This document shows, piece after piece, positions 19,667 to 29,063 of a stretch of 64,000 nucleotides of DNA; position 1 is the stretch's first letter, and each line of letters begins with the position of its first letter. The stretch lies in the NCBI GenBank assembly GCA_019635415.1, contig JAHBZN010000002.1:992001-1056000 (forward strand). The letters are read 5' to 3'. This DNA comes from Ramlibacter sp. (GTDB taxonomy: Bacteria > Pseudomonadota > Gammaproteobacteria > Burkholderiales > Burkholderiaceae_C). The notes below the pieces were generated by a model. It saw only the letters and a program-made list of their open reading frames with translations. It searched no databases and was not told the DNA's origin. The translations under genes were made by a program, and so were the position numbers.

Positions 19667-19837
19667 GGCGTTTCAGGTGTCTCGCTGCAGTATGAATGAT
19701 AGGCAGCGCGGCACGAAGGCCGCAAGGTAACAATCCGTCCCCCGGGTCAACTAATTTGGTTACCGAACTTGCGTGACGCACGCTCCTTGTAAGCAGGCTG
19801 GCCCGTACCATCAATCCACTTTACAGGAGAGTAATTG

Positions 19838-20386
19838 ATGGCAATGCAGAGCCCGTTCTTCAACAAGCGCGAGACCGATCCCTTCAACACCCGCTATGGT
19901 CAGCCGAACTCAGGCCTGTCGGGCAGCACGAACAGCGTGCAGGGCTCGGCGGCCACCCCATCGGCGGGCAGCGCCGGGCAGCAGGCCAGTGCCGCGACGG
20001 GCAAGGACGGCGAAAGCAAACTGACCGTGGGGCCCAACATCAAGCTGCGTGGCGTCGAGATCACCGACTGCGACACGCTGGTGGTCGAAGGCTCGGTCGA
20101 AGCCACCATGGATTCGCGCGTGATCCAGATTTCGGAGCGCGGCGCATTCAAGGGCTCGGCCGAGATCGACATCGCCGAGATCCGCGGCGAGTTCGACGGC
20201 AGCCTCACCGTGCGCCAGAAGCTCATGATCTATTCCACCGGCAAGGTGACGGGCAAGATCCGCTACGGCAAGGTGGTGATCGAGGAGGGGGGACAGCTCT
20301 CCGGCGAGATCAGCTTCGGCACGCAGGCCGCGGGGCGTCAGGCCGTTCCGATCAAGACCGTCTCCAGCACTCCGATGGCCGCCTGA
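19838..20386 (+). CDS. bactofilin family protein
   Basis: Bactofilins self-assemble into nucleotide-free cytoskeletal filaments. This 182-residue protein has a Ser/Gly/Ala-rich disordered N-tail (residues 1-62). The bactofilin beta-helix core follows (KLTVGPNIKLRGVEITDCDTLVVEGSVEA, then ISERGAFKGSAEIDIAEIRGEFDGSLTV and GKVTGKIRYGKVVIEEGGQLSGEI), then a short disordered tail. CAGGAG precedes the ATG at 19838. It is monocistronic as far as can be seen. Confidence 0.93.
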   Translation: MAMQSPFFNKRETDPFNTRYGQPNSGLSGSTNSVQGSAATPSAGSAGQQASAATGKDGESKLTVGPNIKLRGVEITDCDTLVVEGSVEATMDSRVIQISERGAFKGSAEIDIAEIRGEFDGSLTVRQKLMIYSTGKVTGKIRYGKVVIEEGGQLSGEISFGTQAAGRQAVPIKTVSSTPMAA

Positions 20387-20400
20387 CGGCGGGCGGCGCC

Positions 20401-20450
20401 GTCGCGGATTTCTCGCCTGAATCCGCGACGTGCGTGTCACATTTTGTGAC
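20401..20450 (+). terminator. hairpins after the bactofilin gene, possible terminator
   Basis: GTCGCGGATT (20401-20410) pairs with AATCCGCGAC (20420-20429), leaving a nine-base loop. A second small hairpin, GTCACA-TTT-TGTGAC, follows at 20436-20450. There is no clean T-run directly after the first stem, so it may be only a transcript-end structure. Confidence 0.45.
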
Positions 20451-20560
20451 GGCTGCGCGTTTGTGTTGCGGCCACGACGCAATTGCGTGGCGTGGCTTAT
20501 CAGGGGCGCCATTGGCTTGCATAATCAGTTTTTCAACTGACAGGGACCTGCGGTCAAGAC

Positions 20561-23125
20561 ATGGCGGAAACAGCCCCTTTGTTGCGGCAGTGCATCGACG
20601 ACGTGACCGCGCGTGCGCCAGACATGCTCGACCGCGTCATCGAGCACGCGGTGCCCGAGCTGCAGGCCGCCGAAAACAAGAGCCGCGAAGTCGCCCAGCG
20701 TGACCGGCTGAGCCTGGCGTGGCGTGGATTGCTGCAGCACAAGCCCCAGTGGTTGAGGACTTTCCCGGGCCTGCTCAAGAAGCGGCTGCTTGCCGCGGCC
20801 ACCCAGGGCGACACGGTGGCGTGGGCTACCGTGCGTTCCTCCGGGCTGGGTGAGCTGTCGCTGGTGGACGACGGCAAGGTGGTGGAGTCACTCGAGTCCG
20901 CGCGGCTGCTGCAGGACCTCCTGCCTGCTGTCGAGCACGAGCTCGCGGCGCTCGATGTGCTGATGAGTTCGGTGGTCGGGCAGGACGTGATCCGGCCCGA
21001 ACTCAACCCGCTCAGGCCCGAGATGTTTGCGCAGGTCCTGCGGGAGCTGGTGGCGCCCGCGGAGCCGGACGCCGAAATCCGCTCGCTCTGGCTGCGCTAC
21101 CTTGCACGGCCGGTGGGTGCGGAACTCAAGCTGCTGTACCCCGCCATGGTGGAACTGCTGCAACGCGCCCACGTGCGGGAGGCGGGCTACCGCTTGCGGT
21201 TGATGACCGGTGCGGCTGGGCTACGCCCGCCGCAAGCCCAGGCCAGCGCCGGTGGGCCTGGCGTGGGCGGCGCTGGGGGGGGGTCAGGCGGCGGTTCTGG
21301 CGCCGGATCTGGCGGTGGCGCGGCCTCGGGGTCGGGAGCTGGGCACGGGGGTGGCGTCAGCGGCTTTGGTGGCCTGGGTGACCTGCCCGCCATGCCGCAG
21401 CTCGGGCGAGCCCGTTCGGCCATTGGGCACCATGTGTTCCACCAGTTCCTCGGACAGGGCGGGGCCCGTTACGACGCGCCACTGGCCCCCGGCTATTACC
21501 ACGCGGTGGATGAAGAACTGGCCGCGATCGACCGTGTTGCCGCCACAGCGCAGGTCGATGTGGCGGCCCAGCAGCGCCTGCACGCGCAGTACCGCGCCAT
21601 GCCCGCGGTGGACCGGCCGGTGCGGCCGGTCGATGTGGGCAGCCAGCTCAGCACGGAAGGCTGGGGCGGGTATGCCTCGCCGCATGAGCGCGACCGCGCG
21701 CTGATGCAGCTCAAGAGAAAGGCGCAGCAGGTCACCCAGGTGGTGGGCCTGGACGTGGTGCGTACGCTGGTCGACCAGGTGGCGCATGACCCGCTGCTGC
21801 TGGCACCGGTGCGCGAGGCCGTGGTGGCGCTGGAGCCGGCTCTGCTGCAGCTGGCGATGGACCATCCGCGCTTCTTCGCTGAAGATGACCATCCGGCTCG
21901 CCGTCTTGTGGAAAGCGTGGCCCAACGCAGCTTCCGCTACAACGACGAATACGCCAGCGAGTTCGGTGAGTTCTTCGAGCCGGTGCAGAAGGCGTTCAAC
22001 GAGCTCAATGCCGCGGCCACGGACGACCCCCAGGCCTTTGGCAATGCCCTGGCCCGGCTGCAGCAAGGCTGGGACACGCATGACCAGCAGGCGCTGGAAA
22101 CGCACGACAACGGCCTGCAGTCGATCCGGTTCGCCGAGGAACGCCAGGCGATGGCCGATCAGGTCGCCTGGGATCTGAGCCAGCGGCCCGACCTGGACAA
22201 CGTCCCGGGCATGATTCTCGACTTCCTCTACGCCGACTGGGCGCTGGTGATCGCGCACGCCAAGCTGGTGGACAAGCGCAACCAGCTCGACCCCGGCGGT
22301 TACCGGACCACCGTGTCGGACCTGCTGTGGAGCGTCAAGAAGGACGTGACGCTCAAGCGTCCCGTCAAGCTGATCGAGATGGTGCCGGGTCTCGTGGCCA
22401 CGCTGCACTCGGGGCTGGACCTCCTGGGCAAGGAGCGGGAGGAAACCAAACCCTTCTTTGACGCCCTGATGCGGCTGCACAACCCGGTGCTCAAGCTGCG
22501 CCGGGCCCGTACCCGGCGTGAGGCCGCTGAATCGGCCTCAGCGCCGCTGACGTCGGCGATGGCGCTGCTCGGCGGTGTGACGTCGATGTCCATGGACATC
22601 GACGAAACGCTGGCGGCCACCGAGGAGCAGCGCAAGCCGCGCAAGGCGGCCCAGCCCTGGCTCGGCCGCCATGAACTGGACGCGGCCGGATTCGAGGAAA
22701 CCCTGCCCACCGACTACGCTGAACTGGCCACCACGGCGGCCGCGCCGCATGTGGCGGCACCAGGCGCTGACGGGGATGAGGCCCCCGCCGCGAACGAAGC
22801 CCTGCTGGCCGAGGACGGCGAGCAGGCGCAGGACCCGTCCTGGGTTCTCGACAGCCTGCACGAGGGCGCCTGGGTCGACCTGTATTCCAAGCGCCAGTGG
22901 TTGAGGGCACAGCTCATCTGGGCCAGCACCAAGGGCACCTTGTTCATGTTTGTGAGCCGGGGCGGCCGGCCGCACTCCATGACCAAGCGCAGCTGCGAAA
23001 AGCTCATCCGCGACCGCCTGCTGCGCCCCGTGAAAACCGGCGCCGTGGTGGACAAGGCCATGGCGGCCATGGCCGGCGGCGCGCAGGACGCACCGAGCCC
23101 CCTGGCGGAGCCTCTGGCGGCCTGA
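20561..23125 (+). CDS. DUF1631 family protein
   Basis: This is an 854-residue cytoplasmic protein of the DUF1631 family, conserved in beta- and gammaproteobacteria and of unknown function; database names such as thymidine phosphorylase are unsupported. It has the typical helical N-terminus (LLRQCIDDVTARAPDMLDRVIEHAVPELQ). A glycine/serine linker follows at about residues 228-270, then further helical blocks and a C-terminal PilZ-like region (GAWVDLYSKRQWLRAQLIWASTKGTLFMFVSRGGRPHSMTKRSCEKLI). A PilZ-like end would suggest cyclic-di-GMP response, but key residues are not clear. A promoter-like CATAAT lies upstream at about 20518. Confidence 0.9.
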   Translation: MAETAPLLRQCIDDVTARAPDMLDRVIEHAVPELQAAENKSREVAQRDRLSLAWRGLLQHKPQWLRTFPGLLKKRLLAAATQGDTVAWATVRSSGLGELSLVDDGKVVESLESARLLQDLLPAVEHELAALDVLMSSVVGQDVIRPELNPLRPEMFAQVLRELVAPAEPDAEIRSLWLRYLARPVGAELKLLYPAMVELLQRAHVREAGYRLRLMTGAAGLRPPQAQASAGGPGVGGAGGGSGGGSGAGSGGGAASGSGAGHGGGVSGFGGLGDLPAMPQLGRARSAIGHHVFHQFLGQGGARYDAPLAPGYYHAVDEELAAIDRVAATAQVDVAAQQRLHAQYRAMPAVDRPVRPVDVGSQLSTEGWGGYASPHERDRALMQLKRKAQQVTQVVGLDVVRTLVDQVAHDPLLLAPVREAVVALEPALLQLAMDHPRFFAEDDHPARRLVESVAQRSFRYNDEYASEFGEFFEPVQKAFNELNAAATDDPQAFGNALARLQQGWDTHDQQALETHDNGLQSIRFAEERQAMADQVAWDLSQRPDLDNVPGMILDFLYADWALVIAHAKLVDKRNQLDPGGYRTTVSDLLWSVKKDVTLKRPVKLIEMVPGLVATLHSGLDLLGKEREETKPFFDALMRLHNPVLKLRRARTRREAAESASAPLTSAMALLGGVTSMSMDIDETLAATEEQRKPRKAAQPWLGRHELDAAGFEETLPTDYAELATTAAAPHVAAPGADGDEAPAANEALLAEDGEQAQDPSWVLDSLHEGAWVDLYSKRQWLRAQLIWASTKGTLFMFVSRGGRPHSMTKRSCEKLIRDRLLRPVKTGAVVDKAMAAMAGGAQDAPSPLAEPLAA

Positions 23126-23202
23126 TCGGGCGCCACAGTTTCTCCTCAATCGTGGGGGATCATCGACACCGGCGCGGGATGGTCCCGCGCAGGAGTCCAC
23201 GA

Positions 23203-23535
23203 ATGTTCCCCATCCTCAAGACCGGAATCGCCGCCTGCCTGCTGGGCATGGTGGCGCTCGCGCCGGCCCAGTCCGGGCCGCCGCCGGGCGGGCCACCGCC
23301 CGAAGCCATCGCAGCCTGCCAGGGCAAGGCCGCTCAGGCCGCCTGCACCTTCACAGGCCGTCAGGGCGAATCCCTCAGTGGCACCTGCTTCCAGCCGCCG
23401 CCGCGCCGTGAGGCGGCGTCGAACAGTGCGTCGGGTACGTCCAAGTCGCAGTCCATGCCCATGGCCTGCCGGCCCGCCAACGCGCCGCCCGGGCCGCCGC
23501 AGGGGCAGGGTGGCAAGGGGCCGCCGCCGCAATAG
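23203..23535 (+). CDS. small secreted proline-rich protein
   Basis: This 110-residue protein has a signal peptide (MFPILKTGIAACLLGMVALAPAQS, cleavage near residue 22), then PPPGGPPPEA repeats and four cysteines that could pair in the periplasm (AACQGKAAQAACTFTG...GTCF...MACRP). AGGAGT precedes the ATG. Similar short proteins with a GESLSGTC-like motif occur in proteobacteria as hypothetical secreted proteins; function is unknown. A frame open from 22897 is DUF1631 shadow. Confidence 0.75.
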   Translation: MFPILKTGIAACLLGMVALAPAQSGPPPGGPPPEAIAACQGKAAQAACTFTGRQGESLSGTCFQPPPRREAASNSASGTSKSQSMPMACRPANAPPGPPQGQGGKGPPPQ

Positions 23536-23538
23536 CCG

Positions 23539-24417
23539 TCAGACCGCGCTGCGGTGGCGCGCGATGCAGGTGTCCAGCACCTCGCCGGCATCGCGCTGCC
23601 ACCAGTGGCCGGTGGAAAAAATCTCGACTTCGCTGAACCCGGCAAAGCCTTGCGCTTCCACCCAGCCGCGGATCTGCGGGATATCGATCACGCCGTCGCC
23701 CATCATGCCGCGGTCGTTGAGCAGATCGTTGGTGGGTGTCAGCCAGTCGCAGACATGGAAGGCGAGCAATCGGCTGCGGCCCGCGCGCGCGATCTGCGCC
23801 TGCAGCTTCGGGTCCCACCACACGTGATACACGTCCACGGCGACGCCCAGCGCGCCCGACTTCGAAGGGTCGAGCTGGTCGCACACGTCCAGCGCCTGTT
23901 CCATCGTGTTGATGCACGCGCGGTCGGCCGCGTACATCGGATGCAGCGGCTCGATGGCCAGCGGCATGTCTGCCTGTTTCGCGTATTCCAGCAGATCGGC
24001 AATGCCGTCGGTGACCTGGCTGCGCGACAGCGCCAGGTTCTTGTGCGCGGCCTTGCCCGCCAGCGCACCGGGCAGGGCGCCGACGACCAGCACCAGGCAC
24101 AGAGCGTTCAGCTCCTTCGCTTCATCGACCGCGCGGCGGTTGTCGTCGCGGGCCAGCTTCAGGCCGGCTTCGTCGGTGGCGGTGAACATGCCGCCGCGGC
24201 AGTAGCCCGACAGCGCCAGTCCGTGGCTCCTGACCAGCCGCGACACCTCGTTCAGCCCGGCCGCCGCGACCTGGTCACGCCAGGGCGAGATGGCGCGGAT
24301 GCCGCGGCGCGCGCAGGCTTCGATGATCTGGGGCAAGGGCAGGTCCGCGCCGCGGCTCTTGCGAACGGTGGCCGTGTTGATCGACAGCCAGTGGTGGTCC
24401 TGGGAGAAGTCGCGCAT
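23539..24417 (-). CDS. sugar phosphate isomerase/epimerase-like TIM barrel protein (1)
   Basis: This 292-residue protein has the xylose-isomerase-like TIM barrel (AP endonuclease 2 superfamily). Its putative metal ligands are Glu in LAIEPLHP, Asp and His in VAVDVYHVWWDP, His in LLAFHVCDWL and Glu in FSEVEIF. The family includes epimerases, inosose dehydratase and 3-keto-sugar processing enzymes. It follows the DUF993 gene with a one-base gap, so it is the last gene of the catabolic unit. Confidence 0.88.
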   Translation of the reverse strand: MRDFSQDHHWLSINTATVRKSRGADLPLPQIIEACARRGIRAISPWRDQVAAAGLNEVSRLVRSHGLALSGYCRGGMFTATDEAGLKLARDDNRRAVDEAKELNALCLVLVVGALPGALAGKAAHKNLALSRSQVTDGIADLLEYAKQADMPLAIEPLHPMYAADRACINTMEQALDVCDQLDPSKSGALGVAVDVYHVWWDPKLQAQIARAGRSRLLAFHVCDWLTPTNDLLNDRGMMGDGVIDIPQIRGWVEAQGFAGFSEVEIFSTGHWWQRDAGEVLDTCIARHRSAV

Positions 24418-24418
24418 C

Positions 24419-25609
24419 TCAGGCGTCCACGCCGTGCAGGGCCAGCAGCGTCTTCATGCGCCGCACGGCCAACTCGGGCTTCTCGAGCAGATTCGCGGCA
24501 TCGGCCAGGCGGAACAGCTCGGCCAGATGCACCAGCGAGCGCGTGCTCTGTTGGCCTCCCACCATGGTGAAGTGGCTCTGGTGGCCGTTGAGCCAGGCCA
24601 TGAACACCACGCCGGTCTTGTAGAAGCGTGTGGGCGCGGCAAAGATGTGTCGGGACAGCGGCACCGTCGGACCCAGGATGGCGTGGAAGGCCTCGACGTT
24701 GCCCTGGGCCAGTTCGCCCAGCGCGGCACTGGCGGCGGGCGCAATGGCGTCGAAGATGCCGAGCAGTGCGTCGCTCTGGCCATGTTCCGGGCGGTCGCCG
24801 AAGCCGTCGCCGGCGATGAGCTCGGCGTAGTTGAAGTCGTCGCCCGTGTACATGCGAACGCCCGGGGCGAGGCGCCGTCGCATGGCGATCTCCTTGTCCT
24901 TGTCGAGCAGCGAGATCTTGATGCCGTCCACCTTGCCGGCGTGTGCCGCGATGATGCCCAGCGCGGTGTCCATGGCGGCGTCCACGTCCTGCGTGCCCCA
25001 GTAGCCCTTGAGCGCCGGGTCGAACATGTCGCCCAGCCAGTGCAGCACCACGGGCTGCCGGGCCTGCGACAGCACGCGGTCATAGACGCGCTCGTAATCG
25101 GCGGGGCTGGTGGCCACGCGCGCCAGGGCGCGGCTGGCCATGACGATGAGCTTGCCGCCGAGCTTCTCGATGGCTTCCATCTGGGTTTCGTAGCCGCGGA
25201 TGACGTCGTCGACGCTTCGCACGTCATCGAGGTTCAGGTGGTCGGTGCCGCAGCCTGAGGCGACGAGGGCGTGTGGCCCGAAGTCACGCGCGGCGTCGAG
25301 CGAGCGGCGGATTAATTCAAGCGACGTGGGCCAGTCCAGCCCCATGCCCCGCTGTGCGGTGTCCATGGCTTCGGCCACGCCCAGGCCCAGCGACCAGAGG
25401 TGGCGGCGGTAGCCGATGGTGGCGTCCCAGTCCACCGCGCACTGCAGCCACGGGTCGATGGCCGCGCGCGGATCGGCCACCACGTGGGCGGCGGAATAGG
25501 CGATGCGATTGAAGCGAGCGGGCGTGGCGGGGCGGGCAGGGGCGTGACCACGCAGGGGCCACTGGGCCAGTCCGCCGTCGGCGGTGGGGAGTCTGAGAGA
25601 CAGGGTCAT
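24419..25609 (-). CDS. DUF993 / dihydrodipicolinate-synthase-like protein
   Basis: This 396-residue protein matches DUF993, a TIM-barrel family related to Schiff-base aldolases of the DHDPS type (FNRIAYSAAHVVADP near the start, later VVLHWLGDMFDPALKGYWG and GIKISLLDKDKEI with a candidate lysine). The start at 25609 gives the family N-terminus; the open frame up to 25876 is shadow of the dehydrogenase gene. Members often sit next to Gfo/Idh/MocA dehydrogenases and isomerase-like barrels, as here. A carbon-carbon lyase role in the pathway is inferred. Confidence 0.85.
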   Translation of the reverse strand: MTLSLRLPTADGGLAQWPLRGHAPARPATPARFNRIAYSAAHVVADPRAAIDPWLQCAVDWDATIGYRRHLWSLGLGVAEAMDTAQRGMGLDWPTSLELIRRSLDAARDFGPHALVASGCGTDHLNLDDVRSVDDVIRGYETQMEAIEKLGGKLIVMASRALARVATSPADYERVYDRVLSQARQPVVLHWLGDMFDPALKGYWGTQDVDAAMDTALGIIAAHAGKVDGIKISLLDKDKEIAMRRRLAPGVRMYTGDDFNYAELIAGDGFGDRPEHGQSDALLGIFDAIAPAASAALGELAQGNVEAFHAILGPTVPLSRHIFAAPTRFYKTGVVFMAWLNGHQSHFTMVGGQQSTRSLVHLAELFRLADAANLLEKPELAVRRMKTLLALHGVDA

Positions 25610-25626
25610 GGGCTGTACCAAGGGAA

Positions 25627-25690
25627 AATCTGAACGAAAAGTGGCTGTAGCCCTTGTCGGACGGCCACTTTCAGCTATTAAATCTGTAGC
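25627..25690 (-). repeat. dispersed TGCTA/TAGC repeat, copy C
   Basis: On the minus strand this reads CGCTACAGATTTAATAGCTG followed by GTGGCCGTCCGACAAGGG and CTACAGCC, closely matching copy B at 17155. It supplies the last codons (Ala-Leu-Gln-Ile) and the TAA stop of the Gfo/Idh gene and fills the gap to the DUF993 gene. Confidence 0.6.
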
Positions 25691-26853
25691 GCTGGGACGT
25701 CGACCCAGCGCCGTTCCTTCCAGCTTTCCAGCGCGGCCTCGACCAGCTGCACGCCCTTGGCGCCTTCGGGCAGGGTCCACTTGTAGGGGGCGTCCTCGAC
25801 CACATGGCGGATGAAGTGCTCCCACTGGATCTTGAAGCCGTTGTCGTAGAACTGGCTGTCCGGGACTTCCTGCCACTGGTCGAAGAAATTCATCATCTGC
25901 TTCTCGTCCGGGTTCCAGACCGGGCGCGGGGTGGTCACGCGGCTTTGCGCGCGGCAGCTCGACAGGCCCGCCACGGCGGAGCCATGGGTGCCGTCCACGT
26001 GGAAAGTGACGAGGTCGTCGCGCCGCACCCGCGTGGCCCAGGACATGTTCATCTGTGCGATCACGGGTTCACCGCCATGGCCTGTCAGTTCGGCGGTGGC
26101 ATAGGCCGCATCGTCGGCCGTGGCCTTGTAGGCCTTGCCGGCCTCGTCCCAGCGCTCGGGGATGTGCGTGGCGCCGAGGCAGGAGATGGACTTCACCTCG
26201 CCGAACAGGTTGTCCAGCACATAGCGCCAGTGGCACATCATGTCCAGGATCATGCCGCCGCCGTCCTCAGAGCGGTAGTTCCAGCTCGGGCGCTGGATGG
26301 GTTGCAGGTCGCCTTCGAACACCCAGTAGCCGAACTCCAGGCGCACGCTGAGCATGCGGCCGAAGAAGCCGGCCCGGCGCAGCATGTCCAGCTTGCGCAG
26401 GCCGGGCAGGAACAGCTTGTCCTGCACCGCGCCATGTTTGAGGCCGCTGGCCTTGCCGGCCTCCTCGGCCAGCCGGGCGATTTCCACGGCTTCGTTGAGG
26501 TTGGTCGCAATGGGCTTTTCGCAATACACGTGCTTGCCCGCGCGGATGGCCTTGGCCAGCAGGGTGGGGCGCATCTGCGTGGTGCCGGCGTCGAAGAAGA
26601 CAGTGTCCTCCTGGTTGGCCAGTGCAGCGTCCAGATCGGTGCCCCAGCGCGCGATCTGGTGGGCCTTGGCCAGCGCCTCCATCTTCTCGGCGTTGCGGCC
26701 GATCAGGATGGGGTCGGGCATGACCTTGTCCCCGTTGGACAGCGTGACGCCGCCCTGGTTGCGGATGGCGACGATGGAGCGGATCAGGTGCTGGTTCATG
26801 CCCATGCGTCCGGTGACGCCGTGCATGATGATTCCGAGTTTCTGTACTGGCAT
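25678..26853 (-). CDS. Gfo/Idh/MocA family oxidoreductase
   Basis: This 391-residue NAD(P)-dependent dehydrogenase has an N-terminal Rossmann fold (IIMHGVTGRMGMN) and the catalytic-lysine motif YCEKPIAT near residue 115, typical of inositol/glucose-fructose/sugar-acid dehydrogenases. The C-terminal half is the GFO/IDH alpha/beta domain. In this cluster it probably oxidises a polyol, sugar or sugar-acid hydroxyl to a ketone for the following barrel enzymes. It lies 24 bases after the enolase-superfamily gene. Confidence 0.9.
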   Translation of the reverse strand: MPVQKLGIIMHGVTGRMGMNQHLIRSIVAIRNQGGVTLSNGDKVMPDPILIGRNAEKMEALAKAHQIARWGTDLDAALANQEDTVFFDAGTTQMRPTLLAKAIRAGKHVYCEKPIATNLNEAVEIARLAEEAGKASGLKHGAVQDKLFLPGLRKLDMLRRAGFFGRMLSVRLEFGYWVFEGDLQPIQRPSWNYRSEDGGGMILDMMCHWRYVLDNLFGEVKSISCLGATHIPERWDEAGKAYKATADDAAYATAELTGHGGEPVIAQMNMSWATRVRRDDLVTFHVDGTHGSAVAGLSSCRAQSRVTTPRPVWNPDEKQMMNFFDQWQEVPDSQFYDNGFKIQWEHFIRHVVEDAPYKWTLPEGAKGVQLVEAALESWKERRWVDVPALQI

Positions 26854-26877
26854 GGTGGTTCTCTTGAGGAGCGGGTT

Positions 26878-28236
26878 TCAGTGAAAGGTCTGGAGACTGT
26901 CCCACCTGGGGAATACGGCCGTGGCAAAGCCCGGGCCGTGCAATGAGGACAGGTCGAGCTGGCCAGCGCGCACCGCCAGGTGCGGCCGGCCGGCCGTGGC
27001 GTCGTAGAAGCCGGCGTGGGCGCTGGCGAAGTCCCGGGCTTCCTGCGTGGGAGCGATGCCGAAGCCGTCGACATAGTGGTGGCCGTTGCGCTCGATGTGG
27101 GTCACCCCCAGGCTGGCGGCCAGCAGCGTGTCCTGCTGCACGGCCAGGCCGGCCTGGCAAGTCAGGTCCTCGCCCGACAGCAGCAGGCGCTGCGGCTCGC
27201 GCGCCACGCGGGCCGCGCTACGCAGCGAGCGGTAGATGCCCTTGCAGGCCTTGCTGGAAATGCCGCGGTACCCAAGCGCGATGCCGCGTTCAAACACCTC
27301 GTCATGGTCGTCTGACTCATCGAGGATCACCGGCACCGCGATGCCCAGTCCGTCCAGCGATTGATCGAGCGCGACGCGCCGGGCCAGCGGTTGCTCCAGC
27401 AGCAGCGTGCGTTGCAGCAGGGTCTGCACGCGCGGTGACGCGACGAGCGCACGCCAGAAGTCGCCCAGTGCCTGCGCATCGGCGAAGGTCTCGTTGCCGT
27501 CGAGCGTGACGCGGTAGTCGCCCGCGCTGGCGTCCAGCACCGAGGCGATGCGCGACAGGCGTTCAATGTCGGCTTCGGGCTGGCCCGACAGCTTGAGCTT
27601 GAAGTGATGCAGGCCGTAGCGGGCGATCGCGTCCTGGAGCGTGGCGGGCAGGCCGTCCTGGGGGTCGTGCCCTTTGTCCGCGGAAGTCAGGCGGTCGGCC
27701 AGGCCCACGGTGTGGCGCAGCGTGACGCGGTCCGGCCTGGCCCAGGGCAGCTGGGGGCTCCAGGGGTCACCCAGCAGCCCGGCGCGCAGGCCGTCGACCC
27801 AGCCCTGGCCGGTGGCGCGCAGCACGGCGTCGGCCACGGCCTTGTCGAGCTGGGCCGGGCCCAGCTGCGCAGCGAGCCGCGGCAGGCCGCGCGCCATCGA
27901 GGTCGCGATGGCCGGCTCGCCGGCGGACTGGGCCAAGGCGTGCGCGCTGGGTTGTTCGCCGGCGCCCTCATAGGCTTCGCGCGCGGCGCGCAGGGACTCG
28001 CGCAACTGCTCGAAGTTCTGCTCGTGTGTCAGGGCCGGGTTCTTGTCGAACCACTTGGGCACCATCAACTCTGCGCTAGCCCCCTCGACACTGCGGCCAT
28101 CCACTTCCACCACAGCCAGTACAAACGCCTGCGGGCAGCGAGTGACGGTGGCTGCCCCGAAACGAAATGGCAGGCGCAGCGTCACCGGTCGCTCGAACAG
28201 CGACACCGAGCGCACGCGGACGCGCGGCGCGGTCAT
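26878..28236 (-). CDS. mandelate racemase/enolase-superfamily protein
   Basis: This 452-residue protein resembles the mandelate racemase/muconate-lactonizing group. It has Lys213-Leu-Lys215 (HHFKLKLSG), candidate metal ligands Asp246 (TLDGNE), Glu281 (LLEQPL) and Asp306-Glu307 (VILDESDD), and lysines near 329-332 (ISSKACKG). It is longer than typical members (350-400) because of an extended N-terminal capping domain. It may dehydrate or epimerise a hydroxy acid. The ATG at 28236 overlaps the previous gene's stop (ATGA); the frame open up to 28617 is shadow. Confidence 0.85.
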   Translation of the reverse strand: MTAPRVRVRSVSLFERPVTLRLPFRFGAATVTRCPQAFVLAVVEVDGRSVEGASAELMVPKWFDKNPALTHEQNFEQLRESLRAAREAYEGAGEQPSAHALAQSAGEPAIATSMARGLPRLAAQLGPAQLDKAVADAVLRATGQGWVDGLRAGLLGDPWSPQLPWARPDRVTLRHTVGLADRLTSADKGHDPQDGLPATLQDAIARYGLHHFKLKLSGQPEADIERLSRIASVLDASAGDYRVTLDGNETFADAQALGDFWRALVASPRVQTLLQRTLLLEQPLARRVALDQSLDGLGIAVPVILDESDDHDEVFERGIALGYRGISSKACKGIYRSLRSAARVAREPQRLLLSGEDLTCQAGLAVQQDTLLAASLGVTHIERNGHHYVDGFGIAPTQEARDFASAHAGFYDATAGRPHLAVRAGQLDLSSLHGPGFATAVFPRWDSLQTFH

Positions 28237-29063
28237 GCGAAGCTGCTCCAGATGCCGCGCACATGGCCGGCGCTGAAGGCGGCGCAGCCGGGACCGTCGG
28301 GCTGGTAGTCGAAAGGCTCGACGGCCATCCAGCCGCGGTAGCCGGACTGGTGCAGCACACGCAGCACCGGCGTCTGGGGCGTTTCGCCCTGGCCCGGGCC
28401 GCGGCGGTTGCGGTCGTTCAGTTGCACGTGGGCGATATGGCCGCTGGCCAGGTACTTGGCCAGCACCTCGTGCACGGGCGTGGACTCGGCCTGCGACGCG
28501 GCACTCACGTCGAGCATGGTGCGCAGGGCGGGTGACCCCACGCGATCCACCAGTGCGGCGGCCTGCGCCACCGTATTGATCACCGGGGTCTCCACGGGAG
28601 ATAGCGGCTCCAGGCAATAGACCACGCCGGCCTGCTCGGCATGCGGCGCCAGGCCCGCCAGCGCAGCCTCCAGGCGCGCCGTGGCGTCGGCCACCGTCTG
28701 GTCCGGAAGGGGGGAACGCTGGTGCGGCGAGCCGTGCACCAGCACCTGGGCGCCGCAGGCCGCAGCAAAGCCGATCAGCCGCTGGAGCAGCGCCGTGGTC
28801 TTTTTCAGCACCGTGGTGTCGGAACTGACCAGGGACAGGCCAGTCGGCTTGACCAATAGCCAGTGCAGGCTGGAGATGGCCAGGCCATGGTCATGGGCGA
28901 TCATGCGTAGGCGCCGGGCCGCCGGTTCGTCCAGCGTCTGCGGGTCGTCGGCCAGCGTGAAGGGAGCCAGCTCAAGCCCGGTGTAGCCCAGGGTGGCCGC
29001 CAGCGCGCACTGCCGCTCGAACGGCAACGCCTGCAGCACCTCGTTGCACAGAGCGAGCCTCAC
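28233..29063 (-). CDS. sugar phosphate isomerase/epimerase-like TIM barrel protein (2)
   Basis: This 276-residue xylose-isomerase-like TIM barrel protein has candidate metal ligands Glu in VYCLEPLSP, Asp in TMLDVSAAS, His in IAHVQLNDRNR and Glu in GWMAVEPFDYQ, and the internal HGSPHQRS motif of this subfamily. It is only distantly similar to barrel protein 1 in the same cluster, so the two probably act on different intermediates. The start is GTG at 29063, overlapping the tctA stop (GTGA); the frame continuing to 29726 is shadow. Confidence 0.85.
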   Translation of the reverse strand: MRLALCNEVLQALPFERQCALAATLGYTGLELAPFTLADDPQTLDEPAARRLRMIAHDHGLAISSLHWLLVKPTGLSLVSSDTTVLKKTTALLQRLIGFAAACGAQVLVHGSPHQRSPLPDQTVADATARLEAALAGLAPHAEQAGVVYCLEPLSPVETPVINTVAQAAALVDRVGSPALRTMLDVSAASQAESTPVHEVLAKYLASGHIAHVQLNDRNRRGPGQGETPQTPVLRVLHQSGYRGWMAVEPFDYQPDGPGCAAFSAGHVRGIWSSFA